This document shows, piece by piece, positions 50,923 through 59,940 of a stretch of DNA of 64,000 nt (positions are counted from its first letter, which is position 1; each line of letters opens with the position of its first letter). A program made the translations under genes and the position numbers. The notes below the pieces were generated by a model. That model saw only the letters and a program-made list of their open reading frames with translations, did no database searches and was not told the origin of the DNA. Origin of the DNA: Trichomonas vaginalis G3 (lineage: Eukaryota; Parabasalia; Trichomonadida; Trichomonadidae). The stretch spans positions 9,358,268 through 9,422,267 of the forward strand of contig NC_067206.1 of assembly GCF_026262505.1 (NCBI RefSeq), in the 5' to 3' direction.

Positions 50923-51507
50923 ATGACCGAAGAAGTTGAAACGGTAGATTTGACACCACAAACAAAAAGTTCAGAACCATTGTCAAAACCTGTCAAAGAA
51001 CTTACAGATGAAGAGAAAAATTCAATAATAGAAAGTGCCAGGTCTGGAAATACAAACCCTAACTACAAAGTCACTTTTCATAGAAATGGAACGGCTAGTA
51101 TCTCAAAAAAGAAACAGACTCTCACAAATAAAATATTGAAGTCTGAAGGAGCTTTCGAGACAACAGATGGAAAAGTTTACTTCACTGACCAACAGTTCAT
51201 TATAGAACATCTCATTGACTTAGAGTCAAAATATTCTAAACTTTACAACAAACACAAAAAGTTGAAAGGAAAACAAAAACAAATGGCATATGATATTTAT
51301 GAAGATGTTGACGACACAACTGTTCCTGCAGGTGAAGTAAAGTCAGAGGAACCGAAAAGTGACGAAAAACCGATAGAAGAAGAGAAACCAAAAACTGAAG
51401 ATAAACCAAAACCAAAGTTTAGTTTCCAAACTAAACCAAGTCAACCTTCATTAGCTGGTATGGGTTGGCGTCAAAGACTTATGGCAGCAGGCGGTTATGT
51501 AAAGTAA
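50923..51507 (+). CDS. Unknown acidic/Lys-Pro-rich protein, element B
   Basis: 194 residues. N-terminal region MTEEVETVDLTPQTKSSEPL, a folded-looking middle (NYKVTFHRNGTASISKKKQT; FTDQQFIIEHLIDLESKYSK), a long Glu/Lys/Pro-rich linker and a conserved-looking tail, GMGWRQRLMAAGGYVK. Might be a scaffold or minor virion protein. Intact. Confidence 0.6.
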   Translation: MTEEVETVDLTPQTKSSEPLSKPVKELTDEEKNSIIESARSGNTNPNYKVTFHRNGTASISKKKQTLTNKILKSEGAFETTDGKVYFTDQQFIIEHLIDLESKYSKLYNKHKKLKGKQKQMAYDIYEDVDDTTVPAGEVKSEEPKSDEKPIEEEKPKTEDKPKPKFSFQTKPSQPSLAGMGWRQRLMAAGGYVK

Positions 51508-51538
51508 AGAAAAAAAATATTTTTTTATTTTTATAAAA

Positions 51539-51790
51539 ATGCCCCCATATAGAATGGATAGAAAATCTGCTAGAATAAAAGCAGAGTTGCAAAGATATGG
51601 TTGGAGAGTTTCGAAGAAGTTTAAATATAGGAAGGGAAGACCCATAAAAGTCTATGACAAACTGGCTGGTCTTCGCTACGAAATGGATTTGGAAACAGCA
51701 CGTGCAAATTATCCAAACAGACTAGAGAGGTTAGAAGAAGAACGTCTTATGGACATGCCTTTCGATGTTAGTGAACATTGCATGAAGTAA
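51539..51790 (+). CDS. Small basic protein, element B
   Basis: 83 residues starting MPPYRMDRKSARIKAELQRY, rich in Arg/Lys/Tyr with an acidic C-terminus. It may bind nucleic acid or pack in the capsid. The leader before its ATG is poly-A/T. No family recognised. Confidence 0.55.
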   Translation: MPPYRMDRKSARIKAELQRYGWRVSKKFKYRKGRPIKVYDKLAGLRYEMDLETARANYPNRLERLEEERLMDMPFDVSEHCMK

Positions 51791-51832
51791 AAATATTTTT
51801 TTAAAAAGTGACATTTTTTAATTTTATTTGAA

Positions 51833-51937
51833 ATGTACGCTGAGTTTGTTGGAGAAGACCGTTGGGAAACTTGTTTGTTAGATGAGAAATATGAAATGGC
51901 ATACCATTTTAAAACAATATATTTTTACATATATTAA
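51833..51937 (+). CDS. Tiny ORF before the virion-protein candidate, element B
   Basis: 34 residues, MYAEFVGEDRWETCLLDEKY, with its stop codon touching the ATG of the next gene. The tail (YFYIY) overlaps the next gene's leader. Could be real, or a leader peptide. Confidence 0.3.
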   Translation: MYAEFVGEDRWETCLLDEKYEMAYHFKTIYFYIY

Positions 51938-52798
51938 ATGCTTCAGGTTGAAAAACAAAGAACAAAAGTAGCAGATACAAAACCGTTAGACTATATCTTT
52001 ACAAATGCTGGTAGGACTATTTCAGATGAAGAAATTTCATCCCGAGTATACAGGTTTGACTATCCAATTCGTTGGCTTCAAAGTCCTTCAGATGCAAAGG
52101 CAATAGGATTTAGAAGAGTTTTGTTTTCAAATAGAACTAACGCATTTATGTTCGCAGTATATTTTCATGGGCAGTATAAAGGTCATGATGGTCTAATAGA
52201 CAAATTTGACGAAATGAGAATCTTTTACAGTTCGTTCAGACGAAAGTCTTGAGAAAACTCTAAATGACTTTCAAACTCAAATGAACAAATATTATTGGAA
52301 TTTCAAGAAAAATACGACTCTTTACTAAATGGAACATACTATCTGAAACTAGAATATGACAAGATGAACTCCACCGTTTCATTTCAAAAGATTGAAATTA
52401 ACCCTCCAAGAGATACAGAGTTTTTATTTTGGAAAGTAGACAAACGTTCTTGGGCACAATTTCTTCGGTTACTAAACCAGAACGAACCATTACCACCAGA
52501 TGGTCCATTTCAATTTATACTTCCACCAGCAGATTTGACAGTTTATAGAAACGTGTTTGACCCTCAAAATGTTATGTGTCATGCAAGTTTCAGTTCAAGC
52601 AACAATAGTTTTCTATGTATTGGTAAGGACTTTTATGACTTTGCTTCTAAATTCTACGAACCACCTAGTAACAGTTTCTCTGACTTTCAAGTTTGGTTCA
52701 CAACAAATGGTGTGCAACATATTATTCCATTGTACTATGACTTTTATCTCGAATTGTCTTTCATATATAACTACGGAAAAGTGCTGAAAAAGTATTGA
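51938..52798 (+). pseudogene. Duplicated virion-protein candidate, copy 2, broken
   Basis: Partner of the minus-strand gene at 46829-47673 (shared YRFDYPIRWLQSP and SDFQVWFTTNG motifs). The C-terminal half retains CHASFSSSNNSF and FYLELSFIYNYGK. The two copies differ at most positions, so the duplication is old and both were once under selection. A palindrome repeat begins right after the stop. Not continuous. Confidence 0.5.
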
Positions 52799-52952
52799 AA
52801 AATAATGTTTAGGTGAAGAGGTGCGATCTCACCTGTTTTTTCACCTCTTTTTTCACCTCTTGAATTTTCATGAAAACAATTTATTTTTGACACTTTCACA
52901 AAAAACATAAAAGCTCTCATCTAATGGCTCGATGTTGTCCATTGTTCTGTTT

Positions 52953-53235
52953 CAGAACTAGTCTTGTACTTTTTCAGAACAATACTTGTACTGTTTCAGA
53001 ACAATACTTGTACTTTTTCAGAACAATACTTGTACTGTTTCAGAACAATACTTGTACTTTTTCAGAACAAGACTTGAACTTTTTCAGAACAAATTTCCCG
53101 TAAAAGCTCTCAATTTGTGAGAAAAATTTTCTGCTTCAGAACAATATTTGTACTGTTTCAGAACAATATTTGTACTGTTTCAGAACAATATTTGTACTGT
53201 TTCAGAACAATACTTGTACTGTTTCAAGACAATGT
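52953..53235. repeat. 22-bp tandem arrays CAGAACAATACTTGTACTGTTT
   Basis: Two arrays with strict 22-base period: seven copies from 52953 and five from 53137, separated by about 45 bases. The second array prefers the variant with ATATTTG. The last unit runs directly into the ATG of a 51-aa ORF. Could be an upstream regulatory iteron array or an origin. Confidence 0.9.
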
Positions 53236-53387
53236 CCGACGTACCACCACCCCAGCAATTCCAATCTCAATCCAAATCGAAGAGAGACCAAGAGTTCCAA
53301 GAAGGTCTGAACCGTTTACGCAAAGAGTATGCTACAGCTCCAATTGAGAGAAAGTTGTTCCCGGACCAAAAATATAATTTAGGGTAG
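53232..53387 (+). CDS. Small 51-aa ORF between repeat arrays
   Basis: MSDVPPPQQFQSQSKSKRDQ, then EFQEGLNRLRKEYATAPIER. GC content is higher than in neighbours, and codon use looks coding (C-ending codons). It starts in the last 22-bp unit and ends within the palindrome variant. Function unknown. Confidence 0.5.
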   Translation: MSDVPPPQQFQSQSKSKRDQEFQEGLNRLRKEYATAPIERKLFPDQKYNLG

Positions 53388-53585
53388 AAGGTTAGATCTA
53401 ACCTCTTTTCTAACCTCATTTCTACCCTCTTGAATTTGTCAAGACTTCTTCGTAAATGTTTTGTCAAGACTTCATCGTAATGAGTGTAAAGGACCCAAAA
53501 ATAATGTTTAGGTGAAGAGGTGAGATCTCACCTCTTTTCTCACCTCTTTTCTCACCTCATGAATTTTCATGAATTTTCCCGAAAT

Positions 53586-53637
53586 AAAAAATAAAGTTAG
53601 TTTTATTTTTTTTATTTTTTTATTTTGTATAAAAGAT
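53586..53637 (+). promoter_or_regulatory. AAATAAAGTTAGTTTT leader box, copy 1 of element B
   Basis: AAAAATAAAGTTAGTTTTAT followed by T/A runs and TTTTGTATAAAAGAT ahead of the ATG at 53638. It matches the leader of two KilA-N genes in element B and the primase leader of element A. Confidence 0.6.
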
Positions 53638-54576
53638 ATGATTTCAACAATCGGCACAACAACAATTCAAACAACAGCACCTAACTCGTTAGTCATGAAT
53701 CCAACATCTATGTTAGTAGAAATGAAAAGCTTCATTCCTTCTTCATATACTTTCGAAACAGAAATCCAGAAGATAAAGCAAGAACTTTTAACAAGTAATT
53801 TAGACTGTAGTGCGAAAGATGAAACAAATGAACAGTATCTTTATGAAATGCAGGACATTATTGACCATTTGCCTAAACTACCTGAAATTCAGCAACAAAA
53901 ACTCACTATTCCTGAATTCGACGAAATTGAAGTCAAAGCAACTGACTCAGTAGAAATAAAGAAGTTCATACGAAAGGTAAACTATGAGTTTCTAGGATTT
54001 CATTGCAACCATAAAGTTATGGACAAAGATTGCGACATGGTATATAAGAATGTTTCTGACATATATAAATCTGAAGAATTTAAGACCTACGACAACTTTG
54101 TTTCGTTAGTTGCTGAATGTGTATGGCAGATAAGAGATAAAGATAGAAGAGGTAAGGTATGGAATGAACAGATAAAACCAACTGCTTTTGCGTTAAAGAA
54201 AACCATTGACGCTTTAGTTGTTTTAGCTGGTAAGGTTTCAGAATATAACGCAAAAATGAACCCGCAATGTTCTAAATGTAAAGCAGCAATTAGGAAATAT
54301 AACTACTCCGTCAAAGAGATAGAACGTATGAGAAACGACTATGCTGACTTAAAGAAAGAAGCAGAAAAGCCAGCAGAAGATAAAATGGACATGTTGACAT
54401 TTCTGAACAAAAACTATCCAACTGCAGAAGATTTCCTTCTGTCTGACGTCAAGAAGAAGTATAAAGAAACCTTCGGTATTGTTAAAACATTCGATATCCT
54501 CAGCGAAGAAATAGAAGCTACGAAATTGTTTAGGATTTCAAATATACATCGTACAATTCATGTAAAACGCTTGTGA
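53638..54576 (+). CDS. Unknown element B protein (312 aa) framed by inverted palindrome repeats
   Basis: The start at 53638 (MISTIGTTTIQTTAPNSLVM) is chosen because the leader box ends there; the frame stays open a little upstream. Residues about 90-230 are mixed alpha/beta with several Cys (GFHCNHKVMDKDCDMVY, NPQCSKCKAAIRKY), possibly one zinc site. The rest is helical, with a coiled coil near KEIERMRNDYADLKKEAEKP. The gene is flanked by oppositely oriented palindrome copies. It may be a regulatory or early protein. No recognised domain. Confidence 0.6.
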   Translation: MISTIGTTTIQTTAPNSLVMNPTSMLVEMKSFIPSSYTFETEIQKIKQELLTSNLDCSAKDETNEQYLYEMQDIIDHLPKLPEIQQQKLTIPEFDEIEVKATDSVEIKKFIRKVNYEFLGFHCNHKVMDKDCDMVYKNVSDIYKSEEFKTYDNFVSLVAECVWQIRDKDRRGKVWNEQIKPTAFALKKTIDALVVLAGKVSEYNAKMNPQCSKCKAAIRKYNYSVKEIERMRNDYADLKKEAEKPAEDKMDMLTFLNKNYPTAEDFLLSDVKKKYKETFGIVKTFDILSEEIEATKLFRISNIHRTIHVKRL

Positions 54577-54825
54577 AAAAACAGGTGAGAAAACAGGTGA
54601 GAAAACGGGTGAGATCTCACCTCTTCACCTAAAATATATTTTTGCTGAATTCAGCACAAAAATCTGAGTAAAATAGCATATGGCTTGTGTCAAACCGTTG
54701 AGTTTTCACAAAATTTAAAAAATAACGTTTACCATGTAAAACGCTTATAAAATAACTGAGGTGAGAAAACAGGTGAGAAAACAGGTGAGATCTCACCTCT
54801 TCACCTAAACATTATTTTTGCTGAA
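54577..54825. repeat. Palindrome family, two inverted copies
   Basis: Copies at about 54581-54655 and 54757-54825 read in the opposite sense: repeated GGTGAGAAAACA half-sites, then GGTGAGATCTCACCTCTTCA, then CCTAAACATTATTTTTGCTG. The phrase CATGTAAAACGCTT occurs before each copy, and as CATGTAAAGCGTTT at 55.92 kb, so the whole segment is duplicated. Confidence 0.75.
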
Positions 54826-55260
54826 AAAAATGACCAAATTTCATGAATTTCCTCATATGTTTGCTACCCGAGGAAAACCGCGGGTCGAGATTCCGTACGA
54901 AAATCGTAAAAAATTGCGAGTAGGGAAAAAAACCTGGTCGCCTAAAACTCATGAAAATCGTAAAAAAATGACCAAATTTCATTATATAACTGTTATTTTT
55001 TTACGAAGTGAACTTTTGCACTTCGTCAAAAAAATCCCTGAAATCATATCTTTTATACAAGATAGAAAATCTTACTCGCCTAAAACTCATGAAAATCGTG
55101 AAAAAATTGCGAGTAGGGAAAAAATCTTACTCGCCTAAAACTCATGAAAATCGTGAAAAAATGACCAAATTTCATTATATAACTGTTATTTTTTGACGAA
55201 GTGAACTTTGACACTTCGTAAAAAAAATCCCTGAAATCATATCTTTTATACAAGACAGAA
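54826..55260. repeat. Duplicated remnants of KilA-N-type genes with hairpins
   Basis: A segment of about 193 bases is repeated in tandem (from ATGACCAAATTTCATTATAT at 54.97 and 55.16 kb). It contains the hairpin ACGAAGTG...CACTTCGT in both copies, and GCGAGTAGGGAAAAAA...ACTCGCC with AACTCATGAAAATCGT. Translated, the latter gives RVGKKSYSPKTHENREK, close to RVGKKPQSPKLYENREK in the intact KilA-N gene at 56.24 kb. This non-coding stretch is therefore built from decayed, tandemly copied KilA-N gene pieces. Confidence 0.6.
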
Positions 55261-55316
55261 AAAATAAAGTTAGTTTTTTGTAAAATATTTTTTTTATTTT
55301 GTATGTAAAGACATAT
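55257..55316 (+). promoter_or_regulatory. Leader box, copy 2
   Basis: AAAAATAAAGTTAGTTTTTT, then T runs and TTTTGTATGTAAAGACATAT before the ATG at 55317. The same order of parts is seen before 56017, at near-identical spacing. Confidence 0.6.
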
Positions 55317-55928
55317 ATGTCAAACAATGAGTTTGAAACAGTTAAAAAGATAGACAATGACACCAAAGTGGTTAGAATAGGTGATTTAAACGTAAGATAC
55401 TCAAAGAAATACAACAAATATTCTTTGTCAGACATTATATCTCCATCTGGAAAGAAAACATGGCATTGGGTTAGAAATGCTTCAACTCAGAAAATTTTGA
55501 CAAGAAATCCTGAGCTTATGATATCGGTAAGATTCTATGGAACTGCAGCATATCTTATAGACAAAAGTCTTATACCAATAGTTTTGTTATGGTTAGACCC
55601 AGTTGTTGGATATAACTTCATAACATATGGTTCATTCGATACGGAACGTTGCAGTGAAGGCTTACTTTACATCGTTCAGAAACCGAAGGACTTCAATACA
55701 AAGAGATATAAGATAGGAAGAACATATAATATAACTCAAAGATATGACAGTACAGTCAATAGAGTCAAGGTTGTGTTCGTTAACGATATGAGAGCTGCTG
55801 AAACAGAACTACTTGAAAAGTTTGAGAAAATATATGGTGCTCCCATAAAAGGTAAAGAAACGTTTGAAGTAGATGAGATAGATAAAGCTATAAAATTATT
55901 TGACGAAGTTGCTGAAAAATACATGTAA
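55317..55928 (+). CDS. KilA-N plus T5orf172/GIY-YIG-like protein
   Basis: 203 residues from MSNNEFETVKKIDNDTKVVR. Residues about 20-120 resemble KilA-N (KKTWHWVRNASTQKILTRNP; VLLWLDPVVGYNFITY). Residues about 120-200 form a T5orf172/MUG113-type GIY-YIG domain (LLYIVQKPKDFNTKRYKIGR; RAAETELLEKFEKIYG). The fusion is common in large DNA viruses and phages. It binds DNA and may nick it; the active-site set cannot be confirmed by eye. Intact. Confidence 0.75.
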   Translation: MSNNEFETVKKIDNDTKVVRIGDLNVRYSKKYNKYSLSDIISPSGKKTWHWVRNASTQKILTRNPELMISVRFYGTAAYLIDKSLIPIVLLWLDPVVGYNFITYGSFDTERCSEGLLYIVQKPKDFNTKRYKIGRTYNITQRYDSTVNRVKVVFVNDMRAAETELLEKFEKIYGAPIKGKETFEVDEIDKAIKLFDEVAEKYM

Positions 55929-55960
55929 AGCGTTTATTTTTGGTCTTTTGTGAAAGTCAG

Positions 55961-56016
55961 AAAATAAAGTTAGTTTTATTTTTATTTATTTTTTTATTTT
56001 GTATGTAAAGACAGAT
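55961..56016 (+). promoter_or_regulatory. Leader box, copy 3
   Basis: AAAATAAAGTTAGTTTTATT, then TTTTGTATGTAAAGACAGAT directly before the ATG at 56017. Confidence 0.6.
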
Positions 56017-56784
56017 ATGTCAACAACAGAGAACACAACAACAGTTATAGTCCATGAAGCTATAAATGAAGAATATGAGTACATACAGTTTAACAAACAA
56101 CTCCGTCTCATTCGTTCGGTCAAAGACGATATGTACCAAATGCAAAGTATTTTGACAGCATGTTTTGCTCCAGATACTAAGCTTCCTAAAGACTGGTTTA
56201 GGAACCAAAGCACACAAGAACTTTTGAGCGAAGCACAGCGAGTAGGGAAGAAACCCCAGTCGCCAAAACTCTATGAAAATCGTGAAAAATTGCCAAACGG
56301 TTTGAGAGGATATTATGTACATAGACTTCTTGTAAATGCTGTTGCAATGTGGGCTTCGCCTCGTTATGCTTGGAATATATACAGACTTCTTGACGAAATT
56401 CATAGACAAGAACGTGAAGAGCTAGAGAACAAGCTTGAAGCAAAAGACAAAAGCATTCAGAAAAGAATACCACGTTCGGTACCAAAAGGAAAGGAAAAGA
56501 ACTATAAGTATATGATTTATACTGAAGAGATGGAAAATGAAGAAGATAAAGATATGGTTATGTTGCATTTAGTCAGAAGAAACAACAAAAGCTTTTACGA
56601 CCTTGCTAAGATTTACAAATCTGACAGAAATTGGTTCTATCGCGAAAACTTACCGATTTCAATGACCCCAAATGAAGATGTGAAACAAATAGTTCAAGAT
56701 ACGTTACCTCAAACACACTATGATATGAAAGGTTGTACAATACTTACATTCAAAGAAGATTTGCCATTGTTAAAGAAAAAATAA
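56017..56784 (+). CDS. KilA-N domain protein, element B
   Basis: 255 residues from MSTTENTTTVIVHEAINEEY. The KilA-N region spans about 55-130 (KDWFRNQSTQELLSEAQRVG; GLRGYYVHRLLVNAVAMWAS). A central coiled coil (EEREELENKLEAKDKSIQK type) and a C-terminal domain with WFYRENLPISMTPNEDVKQI follow. The segment RVGKKPQSPKLYENREK matches a repeated DNA phrase in the decayed region upstream. KilA-N proteins bind DNA and often regulate or defend viral genomes. Intact. Confidence 0.75.
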   Translation: MSTTENTTTVIVHEAINEEYEYIQFNKQLRLIRSVKDDMYQMQSILTACFAPDTKLPKDWFRNQSTQELLSEAQRVGKKPQSPKLYENREKLPNGLRGYYVHRLLVNAVAMWASPRYAWNIYRLLDEIHRQEREELENKLEAKDKSIQKRIPRSVPKGKEKNYKYMIYTEEMENEEDKDMVMLHLVRRNNKSFYDLAKIYKSDRNWFYRENLPISMTPNEDVKQIVQDTLPQTHYDMKGCTILTFKEDLPLLKKK

Positions 56785-56849
56785 CAGAGTATTTTGACAA
56801 CTTCAAACAAGTAGAGTAAATGAACCATTTATTTTTCAAGCTTGACTTT

Positions 56850-57712
56850 TTACAATTTGAACTTTGTTGCGTAGATATGAATCCTGAAGGAAGTATGAGG
56901 GTCTTGTATGACTTTATACTTCTCCCATAGTTCATGTCTGTCAAACTTACCTGCCATGGACTCTTTCATAAGTTCCATGAAATCGTCTTCGGACAATCCG
57001 GGGAAAAGTATAATGTCAGTAAGTATTCTTTTAACATCCTTACTTAAACTCTTTGCTGTCTGTACACAAATGACAACTGAGATGTTAAAGTGTCTGAGCT
57101 TCTTAAGAATTCGACACATATCTTGTTCTCTTCTTAACAAAGGATGAGAAGCAAAGTCATCTAAGATAAGAAGACATCTATGAGGGTATGTCTTCCAATC
57201 GTAAGATTGCAATTTCTTCGAAATGTATTCTATCTCTTTCTGTTTGTTTCTGAAGTGTTTCTTCTCTAATATTCTCTGCATTTCCTCATTTGGGTCTTTA
57301 AACTTAGAATTTATATACTCATTTATAGCATTATACTTCAAAACTCTTCTTTGGTACTTCTTTATCCAATCTAACAACTCAGTATCTTTTATACATACTA
57401 ACTTAGACTTCTTTATAATATCTTTGAACGAATTGACGGTTTGGTCAAATTGACCAGAAGTAACAAATGACAACTAACTCATAGAATGGGTTCTTCTCAT
57501 CTAGTTCTTGTTGTTGTGCAGCCATTTTAAGATAAGTGAAAGTCTTACCCGACCCAGGTGGTGCAATTAGACCTGTTATACCATTCTGAGCAAATAAGAA
57601 CTTGTCATGTATAGGTTTATCTGAGCATTTTCTAACTTCCTCTTGTTCTTTTTAAAACATTCTCAAATTTCTTGTCAATGTCAGCAAACTTTTTTTCTAA
57701 CATATTTTTAGA
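56850..57712 (-). pseudogene. A32-type DNA-packaging ATPase of element B, broken
   Basis: The minus strand contains GLIAPPGSGKTFTYLKM (Walker A), PHRCLLILDDFASHPLL (Walker B) and KLRHFNISVVICVQTAKSLS (the Q-containing sensor). The family is the HerA/FtsK-like A32 packaging ATPases of Polintons, virophages and NCLDV. It is transcribed toward the KilA-N genes. Broken. Confidence 0.75.
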
Positions 57713-57738
57713 AAAATTAAAATTTTTATCTTTTAGAA

Positions 57739-58207
57739 AATGTCTAGCGATTTCGCTATCTATATTCGAGACAAGCTTTTTCGACAGCAAAACATCTGTC
57801 GACCATAAAATCTTACATAGTGTAAACAAGAAAGGTGAATTTGTTCTAAAGTTCTGTTTCTGGGAATATGACAAGAACCATAAAACATTACAGAGCAGTC
57901 TTAAAATTTGTCAATGACAGACTTGTTGACAGAGATGACGCCGATTGGAAAGATGAAGTCCAACAAAAGTTCTTAGAATGCAAAGAAGACACATGCGCTG
58001 TTCTTGAAGATGAAATAGAAAACAGAATAGATGAGCTATTAAAGGACAAAGAACTTTTACATAAATATGGTTCGGAGAAATTTGACATAACTCCACCAGA
58101 GAAGAAGAAGAGAGAAAAGAAAAAGAAAGAAAGAAGAAAGAAAGTAGAAGAAGAAGAGAGAAGAAAGAACCTGAACCAGTTCCAGAGAAAAAGAAATTTG
58201 ACATGTA
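57739..58207 (+). pseudogene. Charged Lys/Glu-rich protein of element B, broken
   Basis: The plus strand, starting MSSDFAIYIRDKLFRQ, includes FVLKFCFWEYDKN and, from 57868, a stretch with RAVLKFVNDRLVDRDDADWK and CKEDTCAVLEDEIENRIDEL. It ends in a long KKKREKK/EEE tract, so it may bind the DNA core. It overlaps the 5' side of the ATPase gene on the other strand. Not continuous. Confidence 0.4.
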
Positions 58208-58224
58208 AAAATAAAATTTTATTT

Positions 58225-58614
58225 TTAGAACATTTCTGGGTCAATGTCAATGTTCTCTTCCTCTTTAGGAGCAAACACTGGCTTAGACTCTAAAATCTTT
58301 TTACCCAATTTACCTTGAACTTCTACAACTTTAGACTCATAATATTCATAGTCGTCTGCTTTCTTTGGTTCATAAGGTATAACAAGTTTGTATGCTTTGC
58401 CTTCTTTAAGGTTTGAGAACCTTCTGTCAAAACTTTCTTTGACTGCTAACAAACCTTCTATGTCTAAGTCTTCAAATTTCGCACCATTTTTAGTCACAAT
58501 AGCAAACTTAACTGGTTCGATGTTCCAAACTTTGCTGAATGAAGACTTTTCAAAATGGTAGAAGTAAACATTCAAATATGTGAATGGGTCTAGTTCTTCT
58601 TTAAGTCCTGACAT
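58225..58614 (-). CDS. Unknown protein of replication block, element B
   Basis: 129 residues starting MSGLKEELDPFTYLNVYFYH. Beta-rich with an acidic C-terminus (EEENIDIDPEMF). An acidic tail after a beta-rich core recalls single-stranded-DNA-binding proteins, and it lies next to the helicase, but this is only an analogy. Intact. Confidence 0.5.
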   Translation of the reverse strand: MSGLKEELDPFTYLNVYFYHFEKSSFSKVWNIEPVKFAIVTKNGAKFEDLDIEGLLAVKESFDRRFSNLKEGKAYKLVIPYEPKKADDYEYYESKVVEVQGKLGKKILESKPVFAPKEEENIDIDPEMF

Positions 58615-58621
58615 GTACTTG

Positions 58622-58636
58622 TTTACTGAGATGAAT
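58622..58636. promoter_or_regulatory. TTTACTGAGATGAA motif, third copy
   Basis: Same 14-base motif as the leaders at 50.74 and 50.91 kb, here eight bases upstream of the minus-strand gene ending at 58225 and in inverted sense relative to it. Possible bidirectional promoter. Confidence 0.35.
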
Positions 58637-58689
58637 TTTCGTCATCTTTTCTATCGGATAAAAAAATATTTTTTTTAAAATTTACTCAT

Positions 58690-59912
58690 AAAAATTTTTC
58701 TTTGTATATACACCATTCTGAACATCTAAAAGACTTTTGACATTTGCCAAGAATGTCGTTTAGAAGCTGTCATATAACCATATTCTTGACAATATTGTTT
58801 ATACGAATCGTACAATGACCTTTCATCTAAACACAAAGTCAGTTTCATCTATGAACAGTTCATATACACTCTTGTTTGCTTCTAACAATGTTTGTCTCTC
58901 TTCGGTATGTGGAATTTGTCTTGGATTGAACTTAGAAATATCTAATGTCATGAAATATGAGAACAAGTGGTTGTAAAAGTCAGATGTCAAAGTTTCTGCT
59001 AAGTCGTCAAAATATTCTGTATCTTGCATATGAGAATCTGACGTTCTGACAACTACATATCTTCTGTCAGAACTTTCTAACTTCATCGGAACAGCATTGT
59101 TTGAAACCATAATGAAGTTTGCAACATTTTCACAAACTCTTTGGTCTTTATACTTTCTTTCAACAACTCCAACTTTGTCTGTTATAAGACTCTTCAAAGC
59201 ATCTGAGTTCAAAACTTTTGTTGTATCTATACTTTGAAGTTCATTGCAAACTATAAGTTTCATATTCTCTATTGAGGAGTTAAACTTGCCACAGATGTTT
59301 TCTAAGTTTGTCATATTCGGTTCGAATAGCCCTCTAACAGTTTGCACAAAATATCTGTAAAGAATGTGTTCTTACCAGTTCCTTGTTTTCCAATTATAAT
59401 GAGAGCAGTTTCATTTTTAGCACTTGGATGTTGTAAGATGTTTGCAAACCAACATAAGATATACTCATAGACTTTTCGTTTCCATTGCATATAATTTCTT
59501 TGACATGGTCTAACCAAGCTTCTATAATATTTTCTTTCCATTCTACTTGTTCGTATTTATATCCAGTGAAGATAGAATAGAAGTTTGGAGAAGGTGTATA
59601 GAACTTTATACCTCGAACTGAAAAATCTTCTAACTTTGACAATAAGATATCCCAAGCATCTAACATCTTCATGCCAACTTGTACGACTTTTATTTTCTTA
59701 AGTTTCTGTCTACATTCTTGTTCTGAAACTATTGTTGCTCTTGGTTTGTTAAAGACAACATCCCATTCTTTCATAACATAACATTCTGGGGCAGAGTCGA
59801 CATAAATGACTAAACGTTTCAAATTCTCGACTGCTTTGTTATAGTCTCGAAATGGACACATATTTCTGAATGCTTGGAAGTCATAAAAATCTGAAACATC
59901 TATTCTGTACAT
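58690..59912 (-). pseudogene. SF3 (D5-like) replicative helicase of element B, broken
   Basis: The N-terminal part holds the FTGYKYEQVEWKENIIEAWL phrase typical of D5-type helicases. Walker A is ALIIIGKQGTGKNTFFTDIL, Walker B is NMKLIVCNELQS and motif C is NFIMVSNNAVPMKLES, followed by the arginine-finger-like DRRYVVVRTSD. The C-terminal helices (SLYDSYKQYCQEYG) fit the family. SF3 helicases unwind DNA for primase-started replication. Broken in a few places. Confidence 0.8.
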
Positions 59913-59940
59913 TTTTATAAAATAAAAAAAAATATTTTTT

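Larger units (their letters stand above)
52799..53575. repeat. Palindrome family GGTGAGATCTCACC, three forward copies
   Basis: Copies at about 52801-52870, 53371-53440 and 53497-53575 share the layout AATAATGTTTAGGTGAAG, then the palindrome GAGGTGAGATCTCACCTC, then two to three spaced TCACCTC half-sites, then TTGAATTTTCATG. The middle copy is changed to GGTTAGATCTAACC with half-sites TAACCTC, so both arms and the half-sites changed together. Copies follow stop codons of plus-strand genes; one stop codon lies inside the middle copy. They could be RNA hairpins for 3' ends or binding sites for a dimeric protein. Confidence 0.8.

Noticed and set aside
57888-58274. 128-aa minus-strand Ser/Phe/Leu-rich frame
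   Set aside because: Antisense of a Lys/Glu-rich coding tract.
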